A stretch of DNA of 64,000 nt, taken from assembly GCA_027886175.1 (NCBI GenBank), contig JAJNNQ010000018.1:23727001-23791000 (forward strand). Direction: 5' to 3'. The position numbers and the translations under genes were made by a program. The notes under the pieces are model-generated. The model was not told where the DNA came from. It did no database searches and saw only the letters and a program-made list of their open reading frames with translations. The stretch is from Phylloscopus collybita (Eukaryota > Chordata > Aves > Passeriformes > Phylloscopidae). Each line of letters starts with the position of its first letter. Position 1 is the first letter of the stretch. Shown here in pieces: positions 1 through 13,179 of the stretch.

Positions 1-3000
1 CACGGCAGCACATTTTATGGGCCTGCAGAGGAGCTGAAAACTGTCTCACCTCCTTGGAGATCTGCCAGCCTAGCCAGGATGGCATCCTGCTCTGTCCCAC
101 CAGGGCTGAGTGCTGGAGAAACTGCCTCCCTCCGCCCAGGGAATTCTGCATCCCTGCGGGCTGAATGTCAGCCCCCAAGTGCTCATGTGAGGGAGGACAA
201 GGCAGGACAGAGGCTGGGTAGAGCCTGGAGCACTGGAACATCGTGTGCTGGGAGGCTGTTTGGATTAGAAACTCTCAGCGGATAAGTGGGCTGGATAAAA
301 TGCCAGGGAGGGGAATCAGTTTGCTGAACTCCAGTAATTGGACTCATCTGCAAGAGTCGGGTAAGCGAAGTGATCTGCTCACACTCAGCACAGGCAAAGG
401 AAAGGAGCCAGCAGAGGAGAGCCAGCTGAGCCATGGCCCAGCAGGAGCAGCAGGGCAGGCTGTCAGCTCGGCATGGACTGCGAAGGCTAGGTGGGTGACA
501 TGGGAAGAAGCAGCATTACTGCTGGGTGCCTAAACCACTTGCTGAGCATAAGTGACTGAATTAAGGAGGTCACAGTGCATGGGTGTGGGGGGAACACAAA
601 GCAGAGTCTAAGCGGAAGGATGTGCTAAGGTATCTTTGGTGTGACATGATTGCTCTTTGGAAAACTTGTGCCCAACATCCTGAGACAAAAACAAGTCAAG
701 ACCAAAGCTCTTGCAGTCATAGAGGCAGGAATGAATCTGCTGAAGGGAGCCCAAACCAGTGTTTTCTGTGTGCTACAGGGGAGAAAGTAGGTCACTTAGT
801 AAGTGAAGGGGATGGAAACGATGAGCTGAGCTGAGTGTGGAATGCATGTTTAAAACTCAAGCTTCCAGGGAAAGAAGACAAAAAGCCCAAACAAACAGCT
901 GCTGATCAAATGCAGGTACGTGAGTAGCTGTAAAGCTGAGCTCTGTGGCTTTTCAGGCGCAGGCACACGTTGTCTGAGTCATCGGCAGTTTTGGCATGCT
1001 TGAAATTCACGTCTGACGCTGCAGGTACCAGGGCAGGCACCACGTGTTCTGCTGGTCTTCACTGATGACTCTGGTAACAACTGTCTCCTGAACTGGTCAT
1101 CCTCAGGAAAGCCTGGCTGCCATAACTGCCTGGGTGGCCAAGGGGAAACCAGCAGGGATTGCTAAGGGGAATAACAGCATGGATTCAGTACCTCAGGTTA
1201 GCGAAGGATTTGGTGCAGCTCCTGGCTTGGCCGCCTGCGTGTACGTATGTTTGTCTCTGCCTGGAAAATGGCTGCTGTCTCATCCTCACGTCAGCACAGC
1301 ACACACAGGCAGGCCAAGCCCATAGCCAGACCCTTGCGGTACCAATGGAGTCCACAATCCCTATGGAAAATGAGTAGGCGGTTCTGAATCCGGCCCAGGG
1401 ACCATCTCTCCTGCCAGCAAGTTTGTAATTTGCTCCCCCCTCCTTTTAGGAGCCTTAAAAATAGAGACCAAGGCTGGGAAGCATGAAGGTTTTTCTAGGG
1501 CTTGTTGTGGAAGCAGCCCAGGCTGGGCTGCCTCTTGCTCTTCCCAGCCCTTGGGAGAGGCATGGGAAGCTGGCGTCTAAATGCCTGCCCTGGATGTGGA
1601 GCCTCACTCGTCGGCTCATTCATCTATGGCAGTAGCCCAGGTCTCCCCTCGTGATACAGGCAGCTGGAGACAGCTGGTTCAAAGGCCAGGCTGGTCAGGA
1701 AGAGGTGAGGGAAGTGTGGGAAGTCACTGCATGTCATGTAGGAAAACAAGATCTACCAAGGGATGAGGGAGCATGCTACAGAGCTGGGTGGGAGCTGTTG
1801 TCCTCAGCATTGCTGTTAATGTCCTGGACCTTCATGCTCTGAAAAGGCGTTGGCTTTTTTCGCTGCCACCAAATGCACAAGTGCTCAGGAAGCTCAGTGG
1901 CACCATGCAGGTGTTGGCTGTGGCCCTGCCACCACTTTGAGGGTGCATGGCAGGCTGGCTGGGCCACAGAGGAGGTGCTGCTGGGGGCTCATCCCTCCGG
2001 GCCGGCTTCAGAGAAACCCCGGAGCAAACCCGGTGTGGCTGCAGGAAGCCAGGCCCTTGGAGTGAGACAAAGTGTGGCCCGGACGCTTTGTGGTCACCAA
2101 GGGGTCCGTGACACCAGCAGTCTGGGCTGCTTCCTGGTCACCAGCCAGCTCCCCGCAGTTCCTCTGCTCACGCGCTCCCGGCGCTGCAGCTGGCCCCGGG
2201 CTCGCTTTGCTCATTGTCTGCTGCGGGTGATGGCAGCTATTCAGCGGCTGCCAGGTTTCAGGGAAAGGGAGAGATGAGCCACTCCTCCACCCACATTCTA
2301 GGAAAGCCTCTGGGATGAAGCCCTGCCGATACACACGTTCACTCTCCTCAGCAGGGAGAGTGTGCTGCGGAGCTTACATCCCCCTCCGCCCGCATCCCAC
2401 ATCCCCCCCTTATCAGCAGGAGTGATGCTGAGGAGCAGAGCTTGGAAGCAGCCCTGGCTGCTGCCCTGTCCCACACAACAGTGGAGTCTGCTACTCCCCG
2501 TCTCCTTGCCTGTTTGCCTTCCAGAGTCAGGCAGAGTCTCGCCATCACTATTATTTTGCTTTATGTCAATATTATGACAACTAAAAGCAGGAGAACTGCA
2601 TCCACACGATAAGCGGCCAGAAGCTGTGGGCTGGGTGTGGATCGGGTTCCAGTTTGGCAGGGGAAAAAAAGAGCCTGGCAGCCCCTGCCCAACAACTGGC
2701 TGGGCTGGGAAAGCTGGAGATGAGGGGCAGCAGCAGCAGAGCAGCAGCTGCTTTGTGCCTGTGTGCCTCTCTTCTCCATTCAGTGCTCACTCCCCTTTCC
2801 TCAGGGTAGATAAAATGTGATAATTGTGCAGAATATGCTTGGTTCTCTGGTGGAAAAGTAACCTCTGTCTCTTTCCTGAGGAGAGGGCTGCTCTGCTCCT
2901 GCTGGGAGAATCTCACCCCTCCCACGGCTGCTGTACCCTGCGCCTCCAGCCGGTGCAAGCCCAGGGTGTTCTGTCTCTGCCGGTGGCAGAAGGTCACGCA

Positions 3001-6000
3001 CATTGCTGCACCAGTCCATCCTGCCCTCAGCCTTGTTTTTCCCAAGCACAGCACTCTACAGCTGCTGGAGAGAAATTCCTGCAGGCTTTCTGGGACTTGA
3101 AGACTCAGCTCCCACCCAGGGCTTCAGGAGAGGAACCTGGATGGAGAAGGGTGAGCTGTGCTGTGGTTACTGTGTCTCTGCTTCCTGCTCTGGTCTCTCA
3201 GCACTTCTTGTGTATGGGGCTGTTGTTTTGGCACAGTCACGGCGCTTGCTGATGGAAGGCTTACCTGTAGGTGCCCACGTATGCTCGGGGCTGTGGTGTG
3301 CCTCACCCTGCTCCAGGGCTGTGCTTTTCTGCAAACAACTGTGGCCTGGTCAGTCCCTGGAGCACGGGGCTGCCCAGCCACTGGCCACTGAGCACTAAGC
3401 TGAGTGGCACTAGGTCTGCCAATGTTGAACTGTTCCTGGAACACTGGCTGGATGAGGGCTACAGCTTCCCAGGACTTGGGTCTGGCAGTCACAGGGGCAT
3501 CCTTCTTGGTAGCATCATCCCTTCCCTCATGAGGGATTTCTGTCTGAGGGCAGTACTCATGCTTTCCAAGGATTCCCCTTGCCTGGGTTCTCTGCCTGGA
3601 GTGCTCTCCGACCATCCTGGTGCTCATCCCATGCCCCTCCAAAACTCATGGCTGACCTAGGTGAGCCTGCAGTGCCCGTGACCCATGGGGACCAGACCCT
3701 GATGTCCCCAGGCATGGGGCTGGACTGTCAGGTGCCTGCAGTTTTGGTTGTGGGTCCCCAGGGAGGCTGAGCTCCCCTCCCCAGGAACCAAAACAAACAG
3801 CAGAGTTCCTGCCACGTGCGGCCGGGGCTGACTAAGGCCGGACGCTTCCGCCTGCCGCGGGCAGCAGCGGCCGGGGCTGTGAGCCACCACCATTGGGGTG
3901 CACAGCCCGGCCCATTTCCCGCTATTGTCAGCCTCCCCCTCAGCAAACACATCCCCCTGCGCACCTGGGCTGGGAGAGGCACTGACGCCACCACAGCCAG
4001 CCGCCAGGGACACGGGATGTGCTGCCGAGGGCATCCCAGAGCTGGAGCTGCTGCAGCGCGGCTCTGAGGAGTCCTTCAGGGCCCAGGTGCCCGGGCAGGT
4101 TGTTTGCAAGCTGTTTCCTTGAGGAGCAACACTGAATGTTCAGGGGTCACTGGTGCAGCTCTGCTTGCCTGCAAGGGCACTGGAGAGCCCTGCATTTCTC
4201 AGAAGTCAGCAGCAGTCTCCTGAGACAGAGGCTTGGGTTCCCTCTGTGCCAAGAGACTGGAGCTAGGGACGCCCCAGCCAGACCATTCCCATCCTCATTC
4301 TCACTGTGGAGACACAAGCTGCAGATGATTGATCTGGTTTATCTCAGTGCTAACTATGGACTGGCTCACTGATAGTGGAGCTTAGGAGACTCTCTAAGAA
4401 GAGATCACAGAACCAGAGAAAGCAATCAAATGAAACAGCGAGGGTGAGACATGGGGGCTCTGAGATGACAGACAGGTGTGAGGAGCCCAGTGCCCTACAC
4501 GCTCATGCTGCTTTGACCTCAGGACAGTGCAGGACACAGGGAGCTGTTGGTGGGGTTCTTGCTTCATGGAGTCAAACACAAGAGAGTGGCTGTGCTGGGC
4601 ACTGGATCATGGATGGTTTGGCCTTCCCTTGGTAGGAGCCTATAGTTTTGGTGAGACTGAGTCCTGTGTCCTAAATAGCAGTAGGACAAAAATAATGCCC
4701 AGAGGATTTCAGAAACGTTCTCTGAGGGCTTTAGAGGTGACAGAGGAGGTCCTGGCTACAGTCGGCTTAAGAATGATGCAGGGACAACTTTTTGTTGGGT
4801 TCATTCCATGTGAGATGCCAAAGGTGGGATTTTATAGGGGGTAAGGTGCCTGTGAGAGAACTCTGATGCTGAAATGGGGCTGTTCTGGAAAAGATTACTT
4901 AAGAAAGACCTTGCCTGAAATGAGTAGGGTGGAGTTTTGCAGGGAAGAGCAGCTGCTTGTTCTGGGCTTCTTCAGTGCTCATGGGCAGCCAGGGGCCCTG
5001 CTCTTGCCCCTCTTGCCTAGCCCTGAAGGTGCAGGAGTCATGGACGTGACCCTGTTCCCTGGCAGGGCTGTGCCATGGCATGTTTGCTGCTGGGTGCCAG
5101 AGCTGGCCTTCCCCACTTGACAGCCAGGGCTCACCCACCATCGTTCCCTATCCACCTCCTTCCTCAGCTCTGTGAGCAGGGCACGGGGTGGCATTGGCAT
5201 GTTTGAGGTGAGGCTCTCAGTCAGCAGGCACTGCATGGGGCTCACTGCAGGGGAGGCATTTGCTCTTTAAGGAAATGCTCTATTTGCCTTACACCCCTGC
5301 CTGGTTTCTTGAGCTTCCTCTGTCCCTTGTTCCCAAAGTGCGTAACTCTGCTCCCCAGAGCCGAGTGGGAGGCAGCGTAAGGGACATGCTGGTGCATTTA
5401 TAGCATCGACCTCCAGCCCTGTCCTGCAGCTGGGGGAGGGCAGATTCGGCCCCCCGGGGAGGAGCATGGCAGAGGGCAAAGCAAGCAACTGTGACCCCAG
5501 CCAGCTTGATGTTTCTCCCATATGCAGGAGGATGTTGCTGATCACAGGTTACCGGTGTCCAAATATTATTTCTCTTCTCCTGTCTCCGTTCCACATTGCC
5601 TAGAAAGTGGATGCTCATCCCAGGAATGTAAACTCTGCCCAAGGCCTCTGAGGAAATATCTTCAGACCAGGAACAGGACTGCACTCAGCAATTAAGGGCT
5701 GATCTCCCCAGCCACACAGCTCCTGGGGGAGAGCCCTTTGCTCCAGCGCCAGAGGCTGGCCTTGTGTCTGAGAGGTGGCCCCAAGGGACCTTCCTGCAAG
5801 GACAGGCATGAGGCCCCGTGTGGTCACGGTCTTTGCAATAACAGGATTCTGTCTGTCCAGTGAGTTGGCAGCAGCTGCTGCTCCAAGCAGCCTCTGCTCT
5901 CCGGTGGGAGGAAATGCTCTCTTCACCCCATCTCACAGCCATCCCTGGGGAAGTGGGGAGGGGGTCCCCTTGGCCCAGGAGGGTCTGTAGACTGGCAGAG

Positions 6001-7000
6001 GGAGAGCACAGGCCTGCTGCAGTCATCACATTAAGGATGTTACCTGCTCTTTGCTGCCCAGCCAGGAGAAGGAGCATGAACGGGCACTGAACGCCGCCAC
6101 AGCAGCCCAGAGCAGCTGCTGAGTTGGTGCCGTGCTGCTGAGTGATGAACTGCAGCACACCCTCCCTGCGGTGGGGCTGGGATTTCTGTGTGCTTATCTC
6201 TGCAGCATCTCCATGCTAATTTGCCAGGCCTTGCTTCAGCAGCTTTGTCACACACTCAGTGGTACCATTGCCTAGAAGCTCCTGACTGAGCCCAGCTCCT
6301 GCTGGCGCCTGAGTCACTGCCACTTGCGCGGCCCAACGGGGCTGAGGACAGGCAGCTGGCATGTCCTGCATCCCCTGGGGACAGATCCCACAGGGCTGGG
6401 AGCAGGTCACTGGCATCCTTATGCTGCAGGGACAGACCTCACATAGTGTCGAGTAGGGAAGCCCTGGAGCAGACTCCCCGCTCTCCCAGGAGGACAGAAA
6501 TGTGAGTCCTGGCACGGACACAGAGCCCGTTATTTCCCTGGGACCTGCAGCCCACGGGGGATCGTGTTGCCTGTTGGCATCTCATCACACCTCCCATAGT
6601 TCCAGCTTCCCTGGCCTCTGGGGCTTAAAAATAGATCAGAAAAGGGCACAGAGCTCCCTTGGGTTGGCAGCGGGGTTTGACCCCAGACCTTCTGTGCCCG
6701 CTTCCCTTCCGAGCTGTAGACCAGAACCGGGATGCTGTCCCTGAGGCTAGGGGGGGCTGGAAATCCTCTGACAGGGGTCCGACGGTACGGGCTGATGGAA
6801 CAGGCACGGGGCAGCTTGAGGGGAAGGGGGTGGGTGGGCAGTCACGGGTTGACTGAGTGGGAACAGGGCATCTGTAGAGGAATGAAGAGGATGGGTGGGA
6901 ACGGAGCTGTTGAATGGGGGCAGGGGAGCCAGATGGGCACAGAATGGGTGGATAGGCATGGGGCAGCGAAATCAGCAAGTCGAGAAGCCCAACAAAGCCC
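1..7000. other. Intergenic DNA upstream of PGF
   Basis: I recognise no exon, RNA gene or transposon here on either strand. The open frames are short, begin at arbitrary ATGs and lack matching splice sites or family motifs. The human neighbour on this side is EIF2B2, and nothing resembling it was found. The one local oddity is a small CpG-rich patch at about 3812-3880 containing a CACGTG E-box and a 13-base direct repeat, which could be a distal regulatory element of PGF. This negative is by eye only. Confidence 0.6.
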
Positions 7001-8060
7001 CGGTGGTTCCCGCCGGCGGGGAATTCACCGGGCACAGGACGGTGAATAGGAGCGCCGGGGCAGCCCGATGGAGTAATGGCCGGAGGCGCTGCGGGGGCGC
7101 TGGAGGAGGAGGCTCCGCCGCGTCCGGGAGCACCGGCCGTCCCCGCGGCCGCCGGGGCCGGGCACCTGCTCCCGCCCCGCGGCGGGGCCGGGGCGGGGCA
7201 GCGGCGGGGCGGTGGCGGTGAAATACGGCGGCGGAGCGGGGCGCGCTCCCATGGCCCGGCGGCGGCGGAGGCGGCACGGCGGGGCCGGTGGCCCGGCGTC
7301 GGGGCGGCATGCCGGGGGCGGCAGGGCGGTAGTGGCGGCTCCCAGTCTGTACCGGGGCGGCGGGAGCGGCGATGCGGCTGCTCGGCGCCTTCCTGCGGTT
7401 GCTGGTGGCCGGGACGCTGGGGGCACCGCCCGCCCCGGTGAGAGCCGAGGGGCGGGAGGGCAGTCGGAGCAGGGGCAGCCCGGGCCCCCGGTGCCGCTTC
7501 CCGGGGTGGCCGTGACGGCCGGGACAGCTCCGCCCGGCGCTGGGCGGGGGGCGGCAGCGGGTCTCCCCGTGCTGCCCCTCCAGAGCTCGCCTTTCCCTCC
7601 CTGCAGGCCCCGGAGGAACGGGGGACCGCCAGCACGGAGTCGCCCGGTGAGTTGGCCATGGGCGGCCGCCGGTGCCCCGGCTGGAAGGGGGCAGCAACCC
7701 GGGGAGGGCTTCGCGCACGGCCGGGGCGCGCTGGGTACCACCCGGGGCTGTGTTACCTCCGGAGTCCCGGTGGCAACCGGAGAGGCAGCGGGGAGCTGTG
7801 CCGACGCTCGGAGCAACCTGATTTCCCCGGCCCGCCTCGGGCACCGGGCACCGCCGCGGGCCGGAGCGGAGCGCAGCCCAATCCCCAGACTGCCGCCCCT
7901 CCGGTGCCGGCGTGCGGGGTCCCGGCGGGAGCGCTCCGCTTCAGCTCAGCCTGCTGGAAAGCCCCAGGGGACGGCAGTCCGGCCGAGCGGGGAGCGGGGG
8001 AGGTCGGGGGTGAGCAGAGTGCCTGGGCAGGAGACGGAGCTGGTGGATAGACGGAGAAAG
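7000..8060 (+). promoter_or_regulatory. PGF: CpG island over the PGF promoter and first two exons
   Basis: This stretch is strongly GC- and CpG-rich, with repeated GGGGCGGGG-type Sp1 boxes near 7180-7215, in clear contrast to the flanks. It covers the PGF start codon at 7372 and the short exon 2. No TATA box is evident, so dispersed CpG-island initiation is likely. The transcription start is not fixed by the sequence. Several long open frames on both strands here are by-products of the high GC content. Confidence 0.75.
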
Positions 8061-11000
8061 AGCCTGTTGGGGTGGGCGTCTGTGTGAAGCCCCGCACAGT
8101 GATGTGCACAGTACGGTGACGGACTTACTGGGAGCACAAGGTGGTCCTTTGCTTCCCTGTGCTCCGTGATGGCTGCAGGGACTCCCCGCGGCTTCTGCAC
8201 CTGCCCCGGCAGCGGCCCGGCTGCGCTCTGTCTCTCTGGGCGCCTCCTGTTAGTCCCTGTCCCTGTCTCCTGCAGTCCTGACCTTTCGGGAGATCTGGAA
8301 TCGTAGTTTCTGCCGGCCTCTGGAGCAGCTGGTAGACGTCATTACCGAATTCCCCAACGAGGTGGAGTACATTTTCAGACCCTCCTGCGTCTCCCTGCAG
8401 CGCTGTGGGGGCTGTTGTGGGGACGAGGGTCTCCGCTGCGTCCCCGTGGAGACAAGCACGGTCACCATGCAGGTACGTGCTGCTGCTGCGGGGCCGGGGC
8501 TGTGCCGGAGAGGCGGAGGGCTGCTCACCAAGCGCCGGGAGGGTGAACCTGCAGCTTTGCGTTCTCTAGACATTATAGCAGAGTCGCTAGCAAGGGAGAG
8601 AACTTAGAGCTTCTCAGATGCATGTCAAGCCAGTAGGATCCCTCTGCCTGCTCTTTGGGCTTGCCCCTGAGGTCAGGTGTCACCCCTGGTGGTACTGGCC
8701 TCACTCCCTCCTTCCCCGACTTCTCTCTGTGTGGTCTGTCTTGCTCATTGCTCTCATTGTTCCAGACCTTTCCTGTCCTGTGGTGGGGCTGGGGGGTGTT
8801 CCAGTTGCTAGTGACTGCCTGCTGGGACAAAGTAGGTACTACCCGTGAACCGAAGGGAAGAGTGAGGCTCTCCTGTATCAGGTGATGCTTGGGGTGGTGC
8901 TGACAGTGAATGCCCCCACCCTGGAGCATGGTGAGCATGAAGGGCTGAGCCAACCGTGTTTTCAGTCACCACTGTGTGAGGTGGGAGATCCTGGGCCGTT
9001 CGACTCTTCCCCGTGAACCAGGCGGCAGCTGTCCTCACACTGCAGCCCTCACACTGAGCTGCCAGAGAGCAACCTGCTGACGCTTCAGGGACCAGGGAAA
9101 AGCTCTGCTTTGCTGTGGATGATGGACTAGGGAATGCCTGCAATAAATCACCAGTGATGTTGGTCTCTCTGAGGTTGAAAGTGTGTTGGGAGGCAAGATG
9201 GTCGTTTCCAAAATCTCTTGGCTGAGGTGGATCAAAAAGCCTGGCATGAACAGGAGGCAGCTCCCCAGGCACAGGTCTCCATCTATGGGAGGGATCCTGC
9301 TGCTGTGTACAGGGTGGAAATGCCAGACACTTCTGCAGGAGCCAGTGTTGATCACACCCATGATGAACATACCATGTAAGGCCTTTGGATGTCCAACCTG
9401 AGCTTCAGGCCTGTCACCTGTGCCATGTGGCAGGGTGAATCCTGTACCCCTGGACTAGGGAGGCACTGTGGTACTGACTCCAGTCAATTCTAACTCAGTG
9501 CTGTAGGAAAGGGGTCCAGGAGGAGGCAGCAGCAATGGGATTGGTCTGAAAAACATGACTGGTATGAGATATTTCTGTCAGAGAAGGCAGGTGTGCAAAG
9601 GGGTCAAAAATGTCAAAGCTCTCCAGAAGGGCAGAGTCTGAAAAATCTTTTCTAAGGCTGGGACATCCCAAGACCATGGGAGTTTAACTAAGGCCCCAAA
9701 GACATGGGGTGGCACTAGCAGAGCCTCCCAAGCTGCCGGGGCAGCTGGGCCTGGCCAGTACTGCCTACGTGTGGAGGTGGAGTCTCTGTTGTTGGAGGTC
9801 CCGAGGAACAGGTTAGACATGCATCTTCCCAAGAGCCTGGGGTGGCAAGGCAGCGGCGCAGGAGCCCTTCCAGCCCCCTCCTGCTACTGCCTGAGAAGTA
9901 ACCTTTGCTCTTCTTTCAGCTCCTGAAGATAAAGCCAAACGGGGAGGCACCCTATGTGGAGATGGCGTTCACCGAGCACAAGCAGTGCGAGTGCAGGTAG
10001 GGGCTCCTGGGTTCCAGCAAGAGCAACCCTGCCAACTCACCCTGTGTGTGGAACAGGGATACCCTGGCTGTGCTGGGACCCCTTCTTGCTCTCCTTTCAC
10101 TAGGGTTTGCTGGTGCTTGTGGCCCTTGTTCAGCTGCAGGCTGCACCGCATCTCTGCACCTGCTCCCCCGCAGACGAGGGGGTGCGTGCCATTGTGAAGA
10201 TGGGTCGGGCACCATCCACCGTCTGCAGGGCTGTGCTCCCCATCCCTGCAGCTGCCTTGGCATGCCTGCTACATGCTCCTTTAGCCAGAGGATCTGCCTG
10301 TGGGTAATGGAGCAAGGCTGGTGGCTCTGAGGCAGGAGTGTGACGGCACATCCAAGGTGGTGGTGTTCAGCAGGGAACTCCCTGACTGGGCATGTCTGAG
10401 TGTGGCCATGGCCCAAAGAGAAAGCTCAACAGCTGAGTCTCAGGCCACCATTCAAGGGAGGCTGCCCCACACAGACCTGGTGGGGGTACAGCAGAGGTTT
10501 ACATCCAGGCCAACAAACGAAAGCTTAAAACACACAGTGCCAACCTAGCTTGGATACCCGGTGCTGGCCTGGAATGGATGTGCAGCACCAAACTGCCACA
10601 GACTCCTGGCACCTAGTCAACCCCTTGGGGTGCTCACTGTGTCCCAAAAGTGGTGAAAGCCTGGGCAGGATGGGGCCTCTGCCTGAGGACTGCCTTGCTG
10701 TGGGAGTGGCTCCGGTGCTGCCTGCAGCTGGCCCTTGCCATAGAGACTCCAGCATTGCCTTTGGGGGGTCCTGGTATCACTTCTCATCATGATCCAGGGG
10801 TGGTTTAGTATTGCAAAAACTGGGGGGTGAGTGTCCTGCTGGGCAGCCATTAGACATGATCCTTGCCTGGAAGAAGATCCTGAGGATTCCCAGATTGGTA
10901 TTCCCCTGCAGTTTTATGAGCAGCTGTACTGGAGCAGACCCAGCTCCACACAGTCTCTGTCTGGAATGTCTGTCAGTAGATGCAGAAGGGGGAGTGGGGA

Positions 11001-12558
11001 GAAGCAGATGTGTTACTTGCCTCCTTCTCCGCTTCCTGCTATTTCCCATGCAGGGAATTTCCTAAGCCTTTTGTGGTTTTCCTACCTAGGGTAACTCCCA
11101 GGGGATCTCCTATGAGCACTCGTGCAGGCTGCCTTCTGCAGCAGTTTTTGGCTTCTTCCTAATCTGCTTTCCACACCTGTACATCACTCCCTTTTGTAGG
11201 TAATGCAGGCGTGGCAGATGTGGCTGTGACCCCTGTGGGGGATATGTCATGGCTGAGAACCCACTACTGAGACTTAGCAAATCCCCCACGTTTGCTACTC
11301 AGGGTGTTGCACCTTGTTAAACAAGATGTGAAAGCTGTCACTGAGAGCAATTAGGAATGAACTTGCCCTCCCCAGCCTCACTGACAAAATGTCACATCTC
11401 CAGGGTAGTCACCCAAGCTGACCAGCTCCTTTGCTGTCTCTGCCTTCTCTCTGCCTCCTGCAATCAGCTCCTGACTGAGGGGTTGACAAGGGCAAGAGAA
11501 GAGATATTGTGTTTGTTTTAAACATGTATGGTAACAGGTAGATTGGGCTGTGCACTGGGGCATGTCAATGGACCAGCTCCTGCAGCTCCATGTGCAGCAC
11601 TGCCCAATAACCACTGCTCTCTGTCATTTTTCCCACTCTGCAGGCCCCGGCAGGACCTGATGAGATTGGGAAGGTAAGTGACATCAGGGGCATTGTTACT
11701 GGCTGGGGTTGTGGGTCTCACCTCCCACATATCAGCCCTTCTTGTGGTACTTTCCTTTTGAAGGAAGAGGTCCAAGGGCCGAGGTAAGAGAAGACAAGAC
11801 AAGAAGGGACGGAAAGACTGTGAACTGTAAGTGAGCAGGGGCAGGTATGGGTGGTGTCTTCTGGGTTAATTTTCTTGGGATGAGTGTCTTCATTAAGCAT
11901 TTAGATCTTTACTGACACTGTGAGCAGTGAAAGGTTTGTGCAGAGCAGACACAGAAGAAAGCTGGAGGGAAAAGTGGCTGTGGGGCAACAGGCCTTCTGC
12001 TGAAGACTCGATAGGTACTTGGTAGTCTCCAGGCTCAGCAGCTCAAAGTTGGGCAGAATGGGGATGAATGGGCTGGGTGACTTGATGGTGCTTGGCTCTA
12101 TTGCCATCACATCACATGTTGGGTTTCATGGATCCGTGAATTTCCAGTTTCAGCCTCATCTTGCTGCCAGCTGTGTCCTTACTGCTGTCCTTGACTGATT
12201 GTTGTTTGGATTACTCTGCTCTTTCCGTCCTTTATCTCACTTTCTCAAACTCCTTGCAGTAAAAGCACAGGCTGGACCCATTGTGGGCACTTTTGAGGTG
12301 TGACACCTGGGGCTAGCACTTTCCTCTAGCATTTCCCCCTTTTGTCTGAAGCCTGCTGTTGGGGACTCAGCCAGCACCAGCCCCCTCACCCTCACCCTCC
12401 CCATGAAGAGGCTGCCTGCAGTCCCTACTGCAGCAGTTGTGTGTCAGAGGGGCCAGGCACAAAGAAGGGCATCCAGGGCAGAGCAGGTGAGCCCCCGTGC
12501 TGGCAGTGCTCACCCCGTGCCGTGCTCTCTTTGCAGGTGTGGCACACCGCGCAGGTAG
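7372..12558 (+). CDS. PGF: Placental growth factor (VEGF family), 7 coding exons
   Basis: Secreted cystine-knot growth factor; the family signals through VEGFR1 (FLT1) and neuropilins in angiogenesis. Coding exons are 7372-7437, 7607-7646, 8276-8472, 9920-9996, 11644-11673, 11764-11826 and 12537-12558, totalling 495 nt for 164 residues. Exons 1, 3 and 4 are 66, 197 and 77 nt, the lengths typical of VEGF genes. Residues 1-18 form a hydrophobic signal peptide. The knot uses C48, C73, C79, C82, C83, C90, C124 and C126, with the signature PSCVSLQRCGGCC at 71-83. N44-R-S is a possible glycosylation site. Exon 6 encodes a basic segment, KGRGKRRQDKKGRK, equivalent to the heparin-binding insert of human PlGF-2. 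Exon 7 encodes CGTPRR, close to the human CGDAVPRR end, and this separates PGF from VEGFA. Skipping exon 6 stays in frame and gives a 143-residue form. Confidence 0.96.
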
Positions 12559-13152
12559 CCTCTGCCCTGCCCCCAGCCTCGCTCCTGCCACCTGGGTTTG
12601 AGCCAGCTGCCTTTGCCCCCCTTGGGGGACTTGTGGAGTCATGTCCCTCCAAGCTGCAGTGGGGAGCAGGACTCCAGCATGGAAGAGCTGACTATACTCT
12701 TGGTTGGCCCTGGTGGGAGCACAACCTGGAATCAAGGAGTCCCTTGCCCCATCTGCCCCATTGGCAGCAAAAGAAAAGGACTGGTGACCAAGCCTGAGGC
12801 TGAAGATGAGGAGTCAAGCAGTGTGTTGGTGCTTGAGGACATTGTAGGGGCAATGAGGAGCTGGTGGATGTGCTGCTGGAACTGGCTGGGGGAGGATGGC
12901 ATGATGTGGGAGTGAGTGGGAATGGCTCACAGGGCTGCACCTGCAAAACTTCTCTGTCCTGCCAGTGCTCTGCAGCTGGGGAGGAAGGAAATCTGGGGCA
13001 GGCAAGGCTGTAGGGCTGCATCTGTCCCAGTTTTGGCACAAGGAAGCCCAGGCAGGTGCCAGGGAGCTTGCCTGGGAAGCTGTTCTGGTTGGGAACAGAA
13101 GGGAACTGGGCTCCTCTTGTACTCACAGCTTCATCCCAGCTTTGCCCTGCTC

Positions 13153-13158
13153 AATAAA
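13153..13158 (+). terminator. PGF: Probable PGF poly(A) signal
   Basis: A canonical AATAAA lies 595 bases after the PGF stop codon, followed by a GT-containing stretch. It would give a 3' UTR of about 0.6 kb. A further AATAAA at 13951-13956 could serve a longer transcript. Which is used cannot be decided from the sequence. Confidence 0.6.
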
Positions 13159-13179
13159 ATCTGGTCAGACATGGGAGCT

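Noticed and set aside
6625..8087. Long open frames on both strands (up to 344 codons) around the PGF promoter
   Set aside because: They arise because stop codons are rare in CpG-island DNA. They have no family motif, are extremely Pro/Arg/Ala/Gly-rich and cross the true PGF exons in other frames.
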